Positions 51,364-60,308 of a DNA stretch of 64,000 nt are shown piece after piece. Source of the DNA: an uncultured Rickettsiales bacterium (GTDB lineage Bacteria; Pseudomonadota; Alphaproteobacteria; RF32; CAG-239). Each line of letters starts with the position of its first letter. The first letter of the stretch is position 1. The notes beneath the pieces were generated by a model. That model was not told the origin of the DNA and did no database searches. It was given only the letters and a program-made list of their open reading frames with translations. The stretch is from assembly GCA_900551865.1 (NCBI GenBank), contig URXV01000004.1, positions 1 through 64,000 on the forward strand, written 5' to 3'. The position numbers and the translations under genes are program-made.

Positions 51364-51409
51364 TATTTTTTTGCACCCCGGACCGATGGCGTAAAAACAA
51401 AGAAATGAC

Positions 51410-51437
51410 TTGAAAAATAAAATAGTTGTGTTATAAA
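51410..51437 (+). promoter_or_regulatory. Candidate promoter of the hypothetical gene at 51470
   Basis: TTGAAA (51410-51415) and TATAAA (51432-51437) are 16 bp apart. Transcription would start near 51444, so the in-frame TTG at 51449 would have no leader; this supports ATG 51470, which has GGAGG upstream. Confidence 0.6.
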
Positions 51438-51469
51438 ACTTATATATTTTGGAGGTTTGCGTTCTTGCC

Positions 51470-51826
51470 ATGATTATAGACAGCAAAAATGAAACACAAA
51501 AAAGTATTTTGACCAATAAGTGTTTTTATCAGACGACAGCTCAAATTATGCATGAATTTGAGAAAAAGGGATATGCTAATTCGGCTGATGAAACCGCTAA
51601 AGTTATTGCTGCATATCATGATTTGGTTCAGAAAAAAGCCAAAAATAACTTTAGCAAAGATTATAATGAGGCATTTAAAAAAATTGACGATGCCATTAAG
51701 GGGCTGGCCAATAAGGTATTTTACGGATATGAAAATAAAAGTCTTGACTATGCCTATAAATCATTTGCAAAATTTGACTATATTAATGCTATAATCGGTC
51801 GCCAGAGAATTAAAAAGAAACTCTGA
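51470..51826 (+). CDS. Hypothetical cytoplasmic protein
   Basis: A 118-residue protein without signal peptide or membrane helix. It is Lys/Asn/Tyr-rich and appears helical, with sections such as QTTAQIMHEFEKKGYANSAD and VIAAYHDLVQKKAKNNFSKD and a basic end RQRIKKKL. No family recognised. ATG 51470 has GGAGG 14 bp upstream, which is long spacing. It stands alone between divergent rpmH and gpsA and is followed by about 200 bp with no other gene. Confidence 0.55.
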   Translation: MIIDSKNETQKSILTNKCFYQTTAQIMHEFEKKGYANSADETAKVIAAYHDLVQKKAKNNFSKDYNEAFKKIDDAIKGLANKVFYGYENKSLDYAYKSFAKFDYINAIIGRQRIKKKL

Positions 51827-52028
51827 TTTTTCCCCATTTATCCTTTTTTTTAAATTAAAGTAAGGATTTCTTATCTGTCCAATAATGCTCTGTCCGGTGC
51901 ATATTCGGCCAAATAAGGGTATTTCCTCAACAGGCTTGTTGATTCTTTATAATCTTGATTTGCCAAGACGGGAAAAGGAGCATACGATAAAAACATAACA
52001 TAATATTATATTGCAAAAGGATTTCGAT

Positions 52029-53003
52029 ATGTCTGAAATTTCTGTTATTGGCAGTGGCCGTTGGGGAACTTTCCTTGCCTGGTATGCTGCAAACTGCTGC
52101 GGAATGGAGAGGGTGAAAATATACAGCCGTCCGACATCTCCCGATTTTATTGAATTGAAGGAAACGCGCAAAAATGCATATTTGTCGTTGTCGGACAATA
52201 TGTTTCTGTATGAAAAAGTTTCGGAAGTCTTGGATAACGATTTTATCATTATCTCTATTGGCAGCCAACATCTGCGTTCGTTGGCAAAAGAGTTGAACGG
52301 GTATAATGTCGCCGGTAAAACCTTTTTGCTGGCAATGAAAGGACTGGAAGAACCAAACGCAACGTTGTTGAGTACGGTTATGCGTGAGGAAATTAAGCAG
52401 CCGATTCATATTGCGACCTTAGGCGGGCCGGGGCATGTTCAAGATTATATGAAAAAAGTTCCGTCCTGTGCCGTGATAGACAGCGATGAGGAAGAGGTTA
52501 AAGGCCGTGTTATCAAAATGCTGCAAAGTGATTTGATACGGTTTTATTATGGTGCAGATTTTATAGGCAATCAGATAGGTGCGGCGCTCAAAAACGTTAT
52601 TGGCATAGCGGCAGGTATTTTGGATGGTCTGGAATGGTATGGGTTAAAAGGCGCACTGATGGCGCGTGCACCGGTAGAGGTCGGGCGCTTTATTAAGCAT
52701 TTTGGCGGCAATCCGATGACTGCTTATGGGCTGTCTCATTTGGGGGATTATGAGGCAACGCTGTTTTCGAAGCATAGTCATAATCGTATGTTTGGAGAAA
52801 TGTTTGCTAAAGGAGAGGGGTTTGGCAAATTGGCCGAGGGATATTATACCCTAAAGGCAGTAAAAAATATTGCCGACAGGGAAAACATCAATATGCCGAT
52901 ATGTCAGGCTTTATATAAAGCTGTGTACGAAGGGGCAGATGTAAAGCAGACTATTCGCTCAATGTTTGACCGCGACCTCAAACATGAGTTTGAGCAGTTC
53001 TAA
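52029..53003 (+). CDS. gpsA: NAD(P)-dependent glycerol-3-phosphate dehydrogenase
   Basis: A 324-residue cytoplasmic enzyme that reduces dihydroxyacetone phosphate to sn-glycerol-3-phosphate for phospholipids. It opens MSEISVIGSGRWGTFLAWYA, giving the GxGxWG dinucleotide motif at 8-13. The substrate domain has GAALKNVIGIAAGI with the catalytic lysine near 184, and HLGDYEATLFSKHSHNR. ATG 52029 follows AAAGGA; the frame is open upstream to about 52011. It converges on recF across a strong hairpin. Confidence 0.93.
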   Translation: MSEISVIGSGRWGTFLAWYAANCCGMERVKIYSRPTSPDFIELKETRKNAYLSLSDNMFLYEKVSEVLDNDFIIISIGSQHLRSLAKELNGYNVAGKTFLLAMKGLEEPNATLLSTVMREEIKQPIHIATLGGPGHVQDYMKKVPSCAVIDSDEEEVKGRVIKMLQSDLIRFYYGADFIGNQIGAALKNVIGIAAGILDGLEWYGLKGALMARAPVEVGRFIKHFGGNPMTAYGLSHLGDYEATLFSKHSHNRMFGEMFAKGEGFGKLAEGYYTLKAVKNIADRENINMPICQALYKAVYEGADVKQTIRSMFDRDLKHEFEQF

Positions 53004-53029
53004 ATTTTTATTTTTTCAATATGTAAGTA

Positions 53030-53058
53030 AAAGCGCTGATTTTTAATGTCAGCGCTTT
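53030..53058. terminator. Bidirectional terminator between gpsA and recF
   Basis: AAAGCGCTGA (53030-53039) and TCAGCGCTTT (53049-53058) form a perfect 10-bp inverted repeat with a 9-base loop. Flanks are A/T-rich on both sides, so it can stop gpsA transcripts (+) and recF transcripts (-). Confidence 0.85.
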
Positions 53059-53094
53059 AAGTATTATCTTTTGTGGAAAGGCGCTGCTTAAAAA

Positions 53095-54330
53095 TCAACC
53101 GAGGACAATTTCCCGAACCGTATTGTCTTTGACTTCAAAAAATTGAGCGTTTTCTCTGATGCTTAAAAATTCAAATAAAGTTGTTGTCGTAAGCCAGGCC
53201 TGTAAATGCATTGCTTTTATTTTTGACAGCAGGGCGTCTTTTTTAGAGTCGTCCAAATGGGCGGCAACCTCGTCAAGCAGCAATATCGGCGGGATTCCTC
53301 GGCTGTGAAGCAGAGATTTTGCCTGCGCCAGTATAATGCTCAGTAAAAGGGATTTTTGTTCCCCGGTAGAACAGAGACCCGCAGGAACATTTTTCTTTTT
53401 ATAAACGGCGCATAAATCCGTTTTGTTAATGCTGCTGCTTGAATCGTTGAATAAAATACTGCGTCTTTGGTTAAACAGGGATTCTCGATAAAAGTCTTCA
53501 ACGTAAATTGCCGGTTTTGTATCCAGCATTTGTTCAATAGTGCCGTCAAGGGTCAATACGGCCTCGGGAAAAACATCGTCGGGATTCTGTTCAATGAAAG
53601 CATTAAGCTTTTGTACCTGTTCCCTGCGTGCGGCAGCGATGGCAACGCCGATTCCTGACATCTGCTCTTCTAATGCCGTCAGCCAGGAATTATTTACATT
53701 CCCGCTTTTTAATATTTGCTGCCATTGCCGGTATAAATTTTCGTATGAGGAAAGTCTGCGAGCGTGTTCTGTGTCAAAAGCATAGACAATCCGGTCCAAA
53801 AAACTGCGCCGAGGTTGGGTTCCGCCAAGAAAGAGGCGATCCATTTGCGGTGTAACCCAAATGATGGATAAATAATTTCCTAACTCGTTTTGTGAAGGCA
53901 GTTTCTGGTTATTGACTTGGACGATTCGCCTTTCTACTTCTTTGGCTTCATTGAAATCAGTTTCTTTCATGACACTTTCTACGGCAGTACCCAAGCTGAA
54001 TTCCTCGCCGGCTTTTTCAATTTGTGCCGAAACAGCCCAGCCGCTGTTGTTGATAAAAACAGGAGTCTTTTGCTTATCCGCCAAAAAATCAAAAGTCTTA
54101 ATTTCGGAAAGTTTTGCGCTGCGCAAACCGCGCCCTTGCGATAAAAAAGAAACAGCTTCCAAGACATTGGTTTTGCCGCTTCCATTTTCGCCGCTCAGAA
54201 TAATAAACGGCTGCGTCAAGTTTAAGCGCAGATATTTATAGTTCCGAAAATTAACTAAGGTCAGGCGCCTGACGGCAGACCCAACCTTAGTTTCTTCTTT
54301 GTTTGTATTCGAATAAACCGCTGCGCTCAC
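53095..54330 (-). CDS. recF: DNA replication/repair protein RecF
   Basis: A 411-residue SMC-like ATPase that helps load RecA at gaps. Walker A is SGENGSGKTN (about 45-54), the signature is LCSTGEQKSLLLSI (about 317) and Walker B is LLLDEVAAHLD (about 346). The N-terminal LTLVNFRNYKYLRLNL opening is typical of RecF. The start is GTG 54330, overlapping the dnaN stop region (TAAGTG). Last gene of dnaA-dnaN-recF. Confidence 0.93.
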   Translation of the reverse strand: MSAAVYSNTNKEETKVGSAVRRLTLVNFRNYKYLRLNLTQPFIILSGENGSGKTNVLEAVSFLSQGRGLRSAKLSEIKTFDFLADKQKTPVFINNSGWAVSAQIEKAGEEFSLGTAVESVMKETDFNEAKEVERRIVQVNNQKLPSQNELGNYLSIIWVTPQMDRLFLGGTQPRRSFLDRIVYAFDTEHARRLSSYENLYRQWQQILKSGNVNNSWLTALEEQMSGIGVAIAAARREQVQKLNAFIEQNPDDVFPEAVLTLDGTIEQMLDTKPAIYVEDFYRESLFNQRRSILFNDSSSSINKTDLCAVYKKKNVPAGLCSTGEQKSLLLSIILAQAKSLLHSRGIPPILLLDEVAAHLDDSKKDALLSKIKAMHLQAWLTTTTLFEFLSIRENAQFFEVKDNTVREIVLG

Positions 54331-55449
54331 TTAGATTCTCATTGGCATCAGAACATAAATGGCACTGTTGTCGGAAGTGTCGTTGATAACGGTAGCGGCG
54401 GCACTGCCGGACAAACTGAAACGAACTTCTTCGCCTTTAATTTGTGCTAAAATATCCAACAGATAACGGAAGTTATAACCGGTATCAATCGATTCCTTGT
54501 CATATTTTGCTTCTAGTTCTTCGGTAGCGTTACCCAACTCGGCATTTGATGCTGCAATAGTTACATGATTCGTATCTGTTATCATGCGGATTCCCCTGCT
54601 TCTTTCGGTAACAACGGAAACACGGTCAACCGCAGCAGCCAGCTCCTTCACGTTAACTTCAAGAATTTTATCGTTGTCGGTCGGGATAACGCGCTCATAG
54701 TCAGGGAAAGTTCCGTCAATAAGCTTAGAAGTCAAAGTGATGTCTTCAAAAGAAATGCGCACTTTGTTTTCAGACAAAGCCATCGTAACGTTGTCAGTCG
54801 ACGCGTCATCAAGCAGCTTTCTGATTTCCAAAACAGATTTTCTCGGAATAATAACTCCTTCAAGCTTTTCAGCCCCATCGGGTAACGGGGATTCGGCACA
54901 GGCAAGCCGATGTCCGTCTGTCGCTACAACGCGGAGAACTTTGGCATCACCTTCGTTTTTAGCATGAACATATAAGCCGTTCAAATAATAGCGCGCTTCT
55001 TCCACCGAAGCAGAAAACTGCGTGCGGTCAATCAAAGTCTTCAGTTCATCACGGCTGATGTCAAAATTAATCGGCAGGTCATCACCGGATATAATCGGAA
55101 AATCTTCGACACCGATAGTTGATAATGAAAATTTAGAACGCCCGGACGCAATACTTAAAGCATTCTTGTCGTCAGGGTAAGTTATTTCGACATCCGAGCC
55201 GTCGGAAAGTTTCCTGACAATGTCATAAAGCATATGAGCCGGAGCTGTCGTAGCTCCTTCTTCAATAACTTTCGCTTCAACGATTTCGGTAATCTCAATA
55301 TCCATATCCGTTGCTTTAAAGTTAATGCTTCCGCCTTTGGCTTCGATTCGGACATTCGATAAAACCGGAATCGTATTCCTTTTCTCAACAATGCTCTGTA
55401 CATGGCTGAGAGTCTTTAACAGATGTGCACGTTCAATTGTAAATTTCAT
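54331..55449 (-). CDS. dnaN: DNA polymerase III beta subunit (sliding clamp)
   Basis: A 372-residue protein, the normal beta-clamp length, which tethers DNA polymerase III to the template. It begins MKFTIERAHLLKTLSHVQSI and carries three similar domains; the middle has EEARYYLNGLYVHA and the end is IYVLMPMRI, like the usual V-x-M-P-M-R-x terminus. It lies 127 bp after dnaA and 1 bp before recF. Confidence 0.96.
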   Translation of the reverse strand: MKFTIERAHLLKTLSHVQSIVEKRNTIPVLSNVRIEAKGGSINFKATDMDIEITEIVEAKVIEEGATTAPAHMLYDIVRKLSDGSDVEITYPDDKNALSIASGRSKFSLSTIGVEDFPIISGDDLPINFDISRDELKTLIDRTQFSASVEEARYYLNGLYVHAKNEGDAKVLRVVATDGHRLACAESPLPDGAEKLEGVIIPRKSVLEIRKLLDDASTDNVTMALSENKVRISFEDITLTSKLIDGTFPDYERVIPTDNDKILEVNVKELAAAVDRVSVVTERSRGIRMITDTNHVTIAASNAELGNATEELEAKYDKESIDTGYNFRYLLDILAQIKGEEVRFSLSGSAAATVINDTSDNSAIYVLMPMRI

Positions 55450-55575
55450 TATTTTTATCCTAAAAAAAGACTTATCTTTATCTTCTTACACTCTACCACA
55501 AATCAGCAAAAGCAGAAGTCAAAAAATAAGTCTTCAACAATTTTTTTGTTTAAGCCCAAAATCCGGAAAACCAAA

Positions 55576-57036
55576 TCAGTTTTCAAGAGTCCGTCTTAAA
55601 ATTTCAATGTTTTCAGCCAAGGACTGATCCTCAATAATCAGTTCCTCAACTTTCCGAACCGCATGCATAACCGTCGTGTGGTCGCGGTCAAACTTGCGTC
55701 CGATTTCCGGCAGCGAACGCGATGTGAGCTGCTTAGCCAGATACATAGCTACCTGCCTCGGTCTGGCAACCGTTCTTGCTCTGCGCGAAGATTGGAGCTC
55801 TTTTACTGAAATATTAAAATGTTCGGCAACTTTCTTTTGAATTTCATCAATCGTTGTTTTTCTGTCAATGGAACGCAACATATCTTTAAGAACGTCCTGC
55901 GTCATATCAAGCGTGATTTCTTTGCCGGAAAGCAGCTGCGAATGTGCGGCGACTCTTTTAAGGGAACCTTCCAGTTCGCGAACATTAGAGGTAATCTTCT
56001 GTGCCAGAAATTCGGCAACCTTTTGCGGAAGATCGATTCCCATTAATTCTGCCTTTTTTTGCAGTATTCCCATTCTCAATTCAAAATTCGTCGGCATAAT
56101 ATCTACCACCAATCCGCCGACCAAACGTGATTTCAGGCGCTCTTCGATTCCGTCCAAATCCGTCGGCGACTTGTCTGCCGAAATAATAACTTGCTTGCCC
56201 TCTTCAACCAATGAACTGAATGTATGGAAAAACTCTTCCTGAGTAGTTCCTTTGTTTCCCATAAATTGAAAGTCATCAACCATCAGGACATCTACGGAAC
56301 GGAACTGTTCCTTAAAGGCTGCGGTATCTTTGTAGCGCAGGGCTTTCACGAATTTATAAACGAATTGTTCGGCCGTTAGATAAATAACGTTGCGATTCGG
56401 ATCATTTTTTTTAATGTGCCAGATAATTGAGTGCATCAAATGCGTTTTGCCCAAACCAACGCTGGAATACAGAAACAAAGGGTTAAAAGAAACATTTTTA
56501 GATTCGGCGACCTTACGGGCGGCAGCATAAGCAAACTCATTGGTCTTTCCGACAACAAAATTTTCAAAAGTATAATTGGGGTTTAATGGAGCGCCGTTAG
56601 TCGTATTGCTGTTGCTTTTTATGCTGTCATTGGCAAGATTGGCTCCGGCAACAAGCCCAAACGAACTGCTGTTAATGTTACAGCCATAAATGTTTTGCGG
56701 TGTCGGTGTCGAGGATATCTTTTTTAACAAGGATGTATCAACGCTGCGCCGGTCGCTGAAACCTGTCTGTACGATAAAGTTTATTTTTTTGATGTTCGGA
56801 TTCTGCTGTTCCCATATTTTATTGATTCGATCCGAATAATGAGTTACAACCCAGTTTTTCATGAAAGCCGTCGGAGCGCAAATATTCATTACCCCGTTAC
56901 TGAAGTCTCCGACTGTAAGCGGTTTCAGCCAACTGTCAAACGCAGTCTCCCCAAACTCCATTTTTAACTGGCTGCAAATTTGGCTCCATTGGGTATCAAT
57001 GGGTCTTCCCTCACTTACATATGCTTCTTCTGCCAT
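55576..57036 (-). CDS. dnaA: Chromosomal replication initiator DnaA
   Basis: A 486-residue AAA+ initiator. Domain I (WSQICSQLKMEFGETAFDSW) lies near residue 18; a linker follows; Walker A is GLGKTH (about 193-198); Walker B is VLMVDDFQF (about 247); the C-terminal DNA-binding signature is DRDHTTVMHAV (about 447). The start ATG 57036 has GGGAG at 6-bp spacing; the ATG at 57042 touches that site. dnaA-dnaN-recF order is conserved but the region in front lacks plain DnaA boxes. Confidence 0.96.
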   Translation of the reverse strand: MAEEAYVSEGRPIDTQWSQICSQLKMEFGETAFDSWLKPLTVGDFSNGVMNICAPTAFMKNWVVTHYSDRINKIWEQQNPNIKKINFIVQTGFSDRRSVDTSLLKKISSTPTPQNIYGCNINSSSFGLVAGANLANDSIKSNSNTTNGAPLNPNYTFENFVVGKTNEFAYAAARKVAESKNVSFNPLFLYSSVGLGKTHLMHSIIWHIKKNDPNRNVIYLTAEQFVYKFVKALRYKDTAAFKEQFRSVDVLMVDDFQFMGNKGTTQEEFFHTFSSLVEEGKQVIISADKSPTDLDGIEERLKSRLVGGLVVDIMPTNFELRMGILQKKAELMGIDLPQKVAEFLAQKITSNVRELEGSLKRVAAHSQLLSGKEITLDMTQDVLKDMLRSIDRKTTIDEIQKKVAEHFNISVKELQSSRRARTVARPRQVAMYLAKQLTSRSLPEIGRKFDRDHTTVMHAVRKVEELIIEDQSLAENIEILRRTLEN

Positions 57037-57883
57037 ATCCATCTCCCACAGTTAGATATTGTTACATAAATTCATAGTTATTTATTGTTATCCTGAAAAT
57101 TCCGCCGCAGCTGTTCTGTATGCCAAATGTAAATGCTTTATGTTTAATATACTTGTACGTGACACGGGCTGTTACACCGGTTTGCGTAATCTATGAAAAG
57201 CTGACATATGTTACTGAAAGCTGTTTTCGAAATTTTCCGTTAACATATTTAATATCAAAATAATTTAATAAACTTATACCGTTATATCGCGAAATCCCGA
57301 TACAAACAATATGACGCCATAAAACCAAAATCCGATTCTCCGTTTCGGAAATGTCGGCATTATAGCGAAAGCTCAAGCAAAATCTGAATACAATCATACT
57401 ATCTCACATTTAGGATATTATTTAAAAATATCCTTAGTAAATTTATTCAAAATTTACTTGAGGCGGCGGAATTCACCGCTTCACCAAATTATTATACGGT
57501 TTCTTTTCATCATGCCGGCAACGCACATTCCATATCTTTAGGAATCTCTGGTTGCAGGCAAAAGTTGCCGTAAAATAATAAAAGTGCTATCATCAGAGAA
57601 AGTATCGAATTTTTTTTTATTACAAAGCCTGTCAGATTTTTTTTGATATGCCAAGCTTCAATTATAAAGTTCAACTCTCTTTGCTCTCATCTCATAACAT
57701 GGTGAAACCATACGAAATAAAAATATAAAAGACAATAGCATATTTTAAGAAAATTTAAATAAAACTGCTTGACACAGATTCTAAAAAAGATTCGTAACAA
57801 GTCTTTGAAAAATAAACAAAAAAGCGCAAACACCCTCTAACAGAAACGGTGCTTGCGCAACTGAAAAATCAAGAAAAGAAAAA
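57037..57883. other. 847-bp AT-rich gap between dnaA and rpsT
   Basis: No coding frame of note, tRNA or perfect repeat was seen. I searched for DnaA boxes (TTATCCACA or TTATNCACA) on both strands and found none, only weak matches such as TTATCCTGA near 57088. It holds the dnaA promoter region (no clear box found) and, at its right end, the rpsT terminator. An origin here is not supported by sequence alone. Confidence 0.5.
57818..57858 (-). terminator. Intrinsic terminator of rpsT
   Basis: Read on the minus strand, GCGCAAGCACC (57858-57848) pairs with GGTGTTTGCGC (57834-57824) with one G-U pair, and a run of six T follows (57823-57818). It lies 26 bp after the rpsT stop. Confidence 0.88.
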
Positions 57884-58144
57884 CTACAGAGCTTTTACTT
57901 TTTGGCTTAAACGCGAAATTGTACGGGAAGCCTTGTTTTTGTGAAATACGCCTTTCTGGGCAGCTCTCATCATTTCGCTCTCAGCAACTTTTAAAGCCGT
58001 CGATGCTGATTCCTTATCACCGGACAGAACCGCTGCAATAACTTTTTTTACAAAAGTTCTGACTCTGCTTCTGCGTGCGCCGTTGATAATGCTTCTTTTG
58101 TTGTTTCTGTTTATTCTTGTTTTTGCCGATTTATGGTTGGCCAT
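57884..58144 (-). CDS. rpsT: 30S ribosomal protein S20
   Basis: An 86-residue basic helical protein that binds 16S rRNA. It begins MANHKSAKTRINRNNKRSII and contains FVKKVIAAVLSGDKESA and GVFHKNKASRTISRLSQKVK, the S20 pattern. The start is ATG 58144. It is followed by a strong terminator and lies beside dnaA, as in many alphaproteobacteria. Confidence 0.96.
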   Translation of the reverse strand: MANHKSAKTRINRNNKRSIINGARRSRVRTFVKKVIAAVLSGDKESASTALKVAESEMMRAAQKGVFHKNKASRTISRLSQKVKAL

Positions 58145-58250
58145 ATTTTTTATCCTGTCTTAAAATTTAAGTTAAACACAAATAAAATTCTGACACACTT
58201 ATACTCTATAATCCGGGATAGTCAACAGATTTTTTTAAAAATCGTTAAAT

Positions 58251-58625
58251 TTAGCTTTTATTTTTCAAACTGATGCTGATTTTTAAAGGTGTTGTTTCAA
58301 CTTGGTTTATTTCCAGAATGTCATTTTCTCTGCTGAATTGCAGAAATGTCGCGCTTCCGGCTTGTTCCGTCCAGCCGAGCTGTGGCAGAGTCTCTCGGTA
58401 AAATTTTTGTATATCGGCGAAATTTTTTTTGCGGACGGCGACCAGTTGCGCTTCAAGATACCGGGTTTCTTCGTTTCCGAATGCAATATCATCGCTTTCA
58501 ATCTGCTTTAAGCCTTCCATTAGGGGGATGTCCTCAAAGCCGGAAACGAAATTTTTGGCAAAAGCTTCGGCTGATGTAAAACATAATCCGCAGATAAGTG
58601 TGAAAAAGAAAAATATTTTGTTCAT
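58251..58625 (-). CDS. Small secreted protein of unknown function
   Basis: A 124-residue exported protein. The signal peptide ends AEAFA (about residue 23). The mature part has F-x-x-x-x-x-x-x-P-L-M-E-G-L and ADIQKFYRETLPQLGWTEQA, then strands with basic ends. The V/I-x-x-F-Y-x-x-x-L-P-x-L-G-W pattern is shared by a small periplasmic family in alphaproteobacteria as I remember it; its function is not known to me. It follows mutM on the minus strand after 59 bp. Confidence 0.7.
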   Translation of the reverse strand: MNKIFFFFTLICGLCFTSAEAFAKNFVSGFEDIPLMEGLKQIESDDIAFGNEETRYLEAQLVAVRKKNFADIQKFYRETLPQLGWTEQAGSATFLQFSRENDILEINQVETTPLKISISLKNKS

Positions 58626-58684
58626 ATTGGTTACCTCTGTTTTGTATTGTTTTCGTCAAAGTTTCATTTTATTGCGCAGATAGA

Positions 58685-59521
58685 TTACTTTTGCAAATGG
58701 CTGCAGTAAAAAGTTGAACGTCCTCCCTGTATGATTTTTTTAATGCCTTCGGTACAACCGTCGCAAGTACAGTCCGGACATCTCTGTCCGGCTTTTCCAT
58801 AAACGCAGTGCATATGCTGGAAATATCCCATGCTGCCGTCGGGCTTGCGATAATCGCGCAGAGTCGAACCTCCGGCATCTATGGCTTTTTGCAGAGTCTC
58901 CCGTACGGCGTTAATAAGGTTGGAAATTTCTTGTTTTGATAAGCTGCAACATTCTCTTAGCGGGGAGATTCTTGCAGCATATAATGCTTCTGAGGCATAA
59001 ATGTTGCCGATTCCGTTGACAATGCTTTGATCTAGAAGGGCGATTTTAATGGCGGTTTTTTTATGGCAGAGTTTGGCTGAGAAATAATCCGCGTTAAACT
59101 GCTCGTCAAAAGGATCTGGCCCGGTGTGTGAAAATAAGCTGCAGGTTCTTAAATCGGATGTCTTTGTACAGGTCATCAATCCAAAACGGCGGGCATCGTT
59201 AAACGTCAGGATTCCTCTTGTCGTAACGATAATAATATGGTCGTGTTTTTCTAAAACGGCAGGAAGTGTATCGGTAATTTTAACTTTTCCGCTCATGCCG
59301 AAATGCCAGACCAGGCTGAAACCGTTGTTCAAATCCAAAACGGCATATTTGGCAATTCGAGATACCTTTAATATTGCAGCTCCCTCAAGCGTATCTTCAA
59401 AATCAGCGGGAACGGGAATGCGAAATCTTCTGTTACGCACGATTACCTTTTTGATAACGGCGCCTTCTACCGCTTTTCTCAGAGCCTCTTTGATTGTTTC
59501 TACTTCTGGCAGTTCGGGCAT
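58685..59521 (-). CDS. mutM: Formamidopyrimidine-DNA glycosylase (MutM/Fpg)
   Basis: A 278-residue bifunctional glycosylase/lyase removing 8-oxoguanine. The start ATG 59521 is set by the invariant P2-E3 catalytic N terminus (MPELPEVETI); the longer frame to 59551 adds ten residues that would block P2. VWHFGMSGKV, GNIYASEALY and GGRSTFY mark the family. The C-terminal zinc finger has CPDC, but ends YCSHLQK where C-x-x-C-Q is normal: the last cysteine is a leucine, with a histidine beside it (see findings). Confidence 0.92.
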   Translation of the reverse strand: MPELPEVETIKEALRKAVEGAVIKKVIVRNRRFRIPVPADFEDTLEGAAILKVSRIAKYAVLDLNNGFSLVWHFGMSGKVKITDTLPAVLEKHDHIIIVTTRGILTFNDARRFGLMTCTKTSDLRTCSLFSHTGPDPFDEQFNADYFSAKLCHKKTAIKIALLDQSIVNGIGNIYASEALYAARISPLRECCSLSKQEISNLINAVRETLQKAIDAGGSTLRDYRKPDGSMGYFQHMHCVYGKAGQRCPDCTCDGCTEGIKKIIQGGRSTFYCSHLQK

Positions 59522-59686
59522 TGCTAATCCTTTTATTTGCATATATTTCAAAAATAACCGCTAATTTGACGGGAAGCGACTACAAACTTTTGTTTATGCA
59601 CCAGCATTTTTTGCATTATTGTTTGACTAGTGTCGCGATTTATATTAATATCAAAAAGATTTTAACTTAAAAAAGAGAGGATTGTC

Positions 59687-60244
59687 GTGATAAAAACTGC
59701 TTCGGCAAGAAAAAGGGCTCGTAAATATTTTGCGCCGCAAAATGAAGGAGTGCATCGCAAGTGCGACCATCCGGGCTGCAATAAGGATGGAGAATTTAAA
59801 GCCCCGAAAGACCGGAGTCTGAAAGATTATTACTGGTTCTGTCTGGAACACGTGCAGGAATATAACTCCCGCTGGAATTACTATACGGATGATAACAGCG
59901 AACCGGAACACGAAGCCTTTCGCAAAAAGACGCGTTTCAGCGGATTTCATTCCAAAATTAAATATAAATTCGGTTGTGATTTAGATGAAGAGCTTGAGTT
60001 TCTTCATGGGTTTTCCGGATATGAAAAAGTATCCGACAATGTTTATTTCAGTCGGGAAGACCGCTGCGAAATGGAACATTTGGAGTTGTCTGCCGAGGAA
60101 TTTAATCTTGACAACTTAAAAAAACAGTACAAAAAACTGGCCAAAGCCTGCCATCCGGATTTGAATCCGGACGATAAGGAAGCCGAAGAAAAGTTCAAAC
60201 GTTTGACTGCCGCTTATAAAAAACTGCTGGAAAAGCTCTCCTGA
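59687..60244 (+). CDS. J-domain protein with N-terminal cysteine motif
   Basis: A 185-residue protein starting at GTG 59687, 7 bp after AGAGAGG. The N-terminal part has C-x-x-x-x-C (KCDHPGCNK) and YYWFCLEHVQEYN, possibly a C/C/C/H metal site. The C-terminal 50 residues are a J domain with the HPD motif (ACHPDLNPDD, about 154-158), which would stimulate DnaK. The J domain lacks some of helix I, so it is somewhat short. The layout, including YYWFCLEHV, recalls a conserved alphaproteobacterial J-protein family. Converges on mfd with 64 bp between. Confidence 0.82.
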   Translation: MIKTASARKRARKYFAPQNEGVHRKCDHPGCNKDGEFKAPKDRSLKDYYWFCLEHVQEYNSRWNYYTDDNSEPEHEAFRKKTRFSGFHSKIKYKFGCDLDEELEFLHGFSGYEKVSDNVYFSREDRCEMEHLELSAEEFNLDNLKKQYKKLAKACHPDLNPDDKEAEEKFKRLTAAYKKLLEKLS

Positions 60245-60308
60245 CTGCGGCAGAAAAACTGATTCGGTTAAAAAAGCGGACTTTTCATTTTAAGAAAAGG
60301 CTGTCGGT

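Noticed and set aside
57769..57797. TTGACA at 57769 as a plus-strand promoter
   Set aside because: No acceptable -10 box lies 16-18 bp downstream and no plus-strand gene follows; it faces the rpsT terminator.
57037..57883. A definite oriC between dnaA and rpsT
   Set aside because: No DnaA box or 13-mer-like cluster was found; gene order alone is not enough.
60245..60308. Hairpin CTTTTC/GAAAAG between the J-domain gene and mfd as a terminator
   Set aside because: The stem is 6 bp, weak and AT-rich; it might act, but the evidence is too slight to list.
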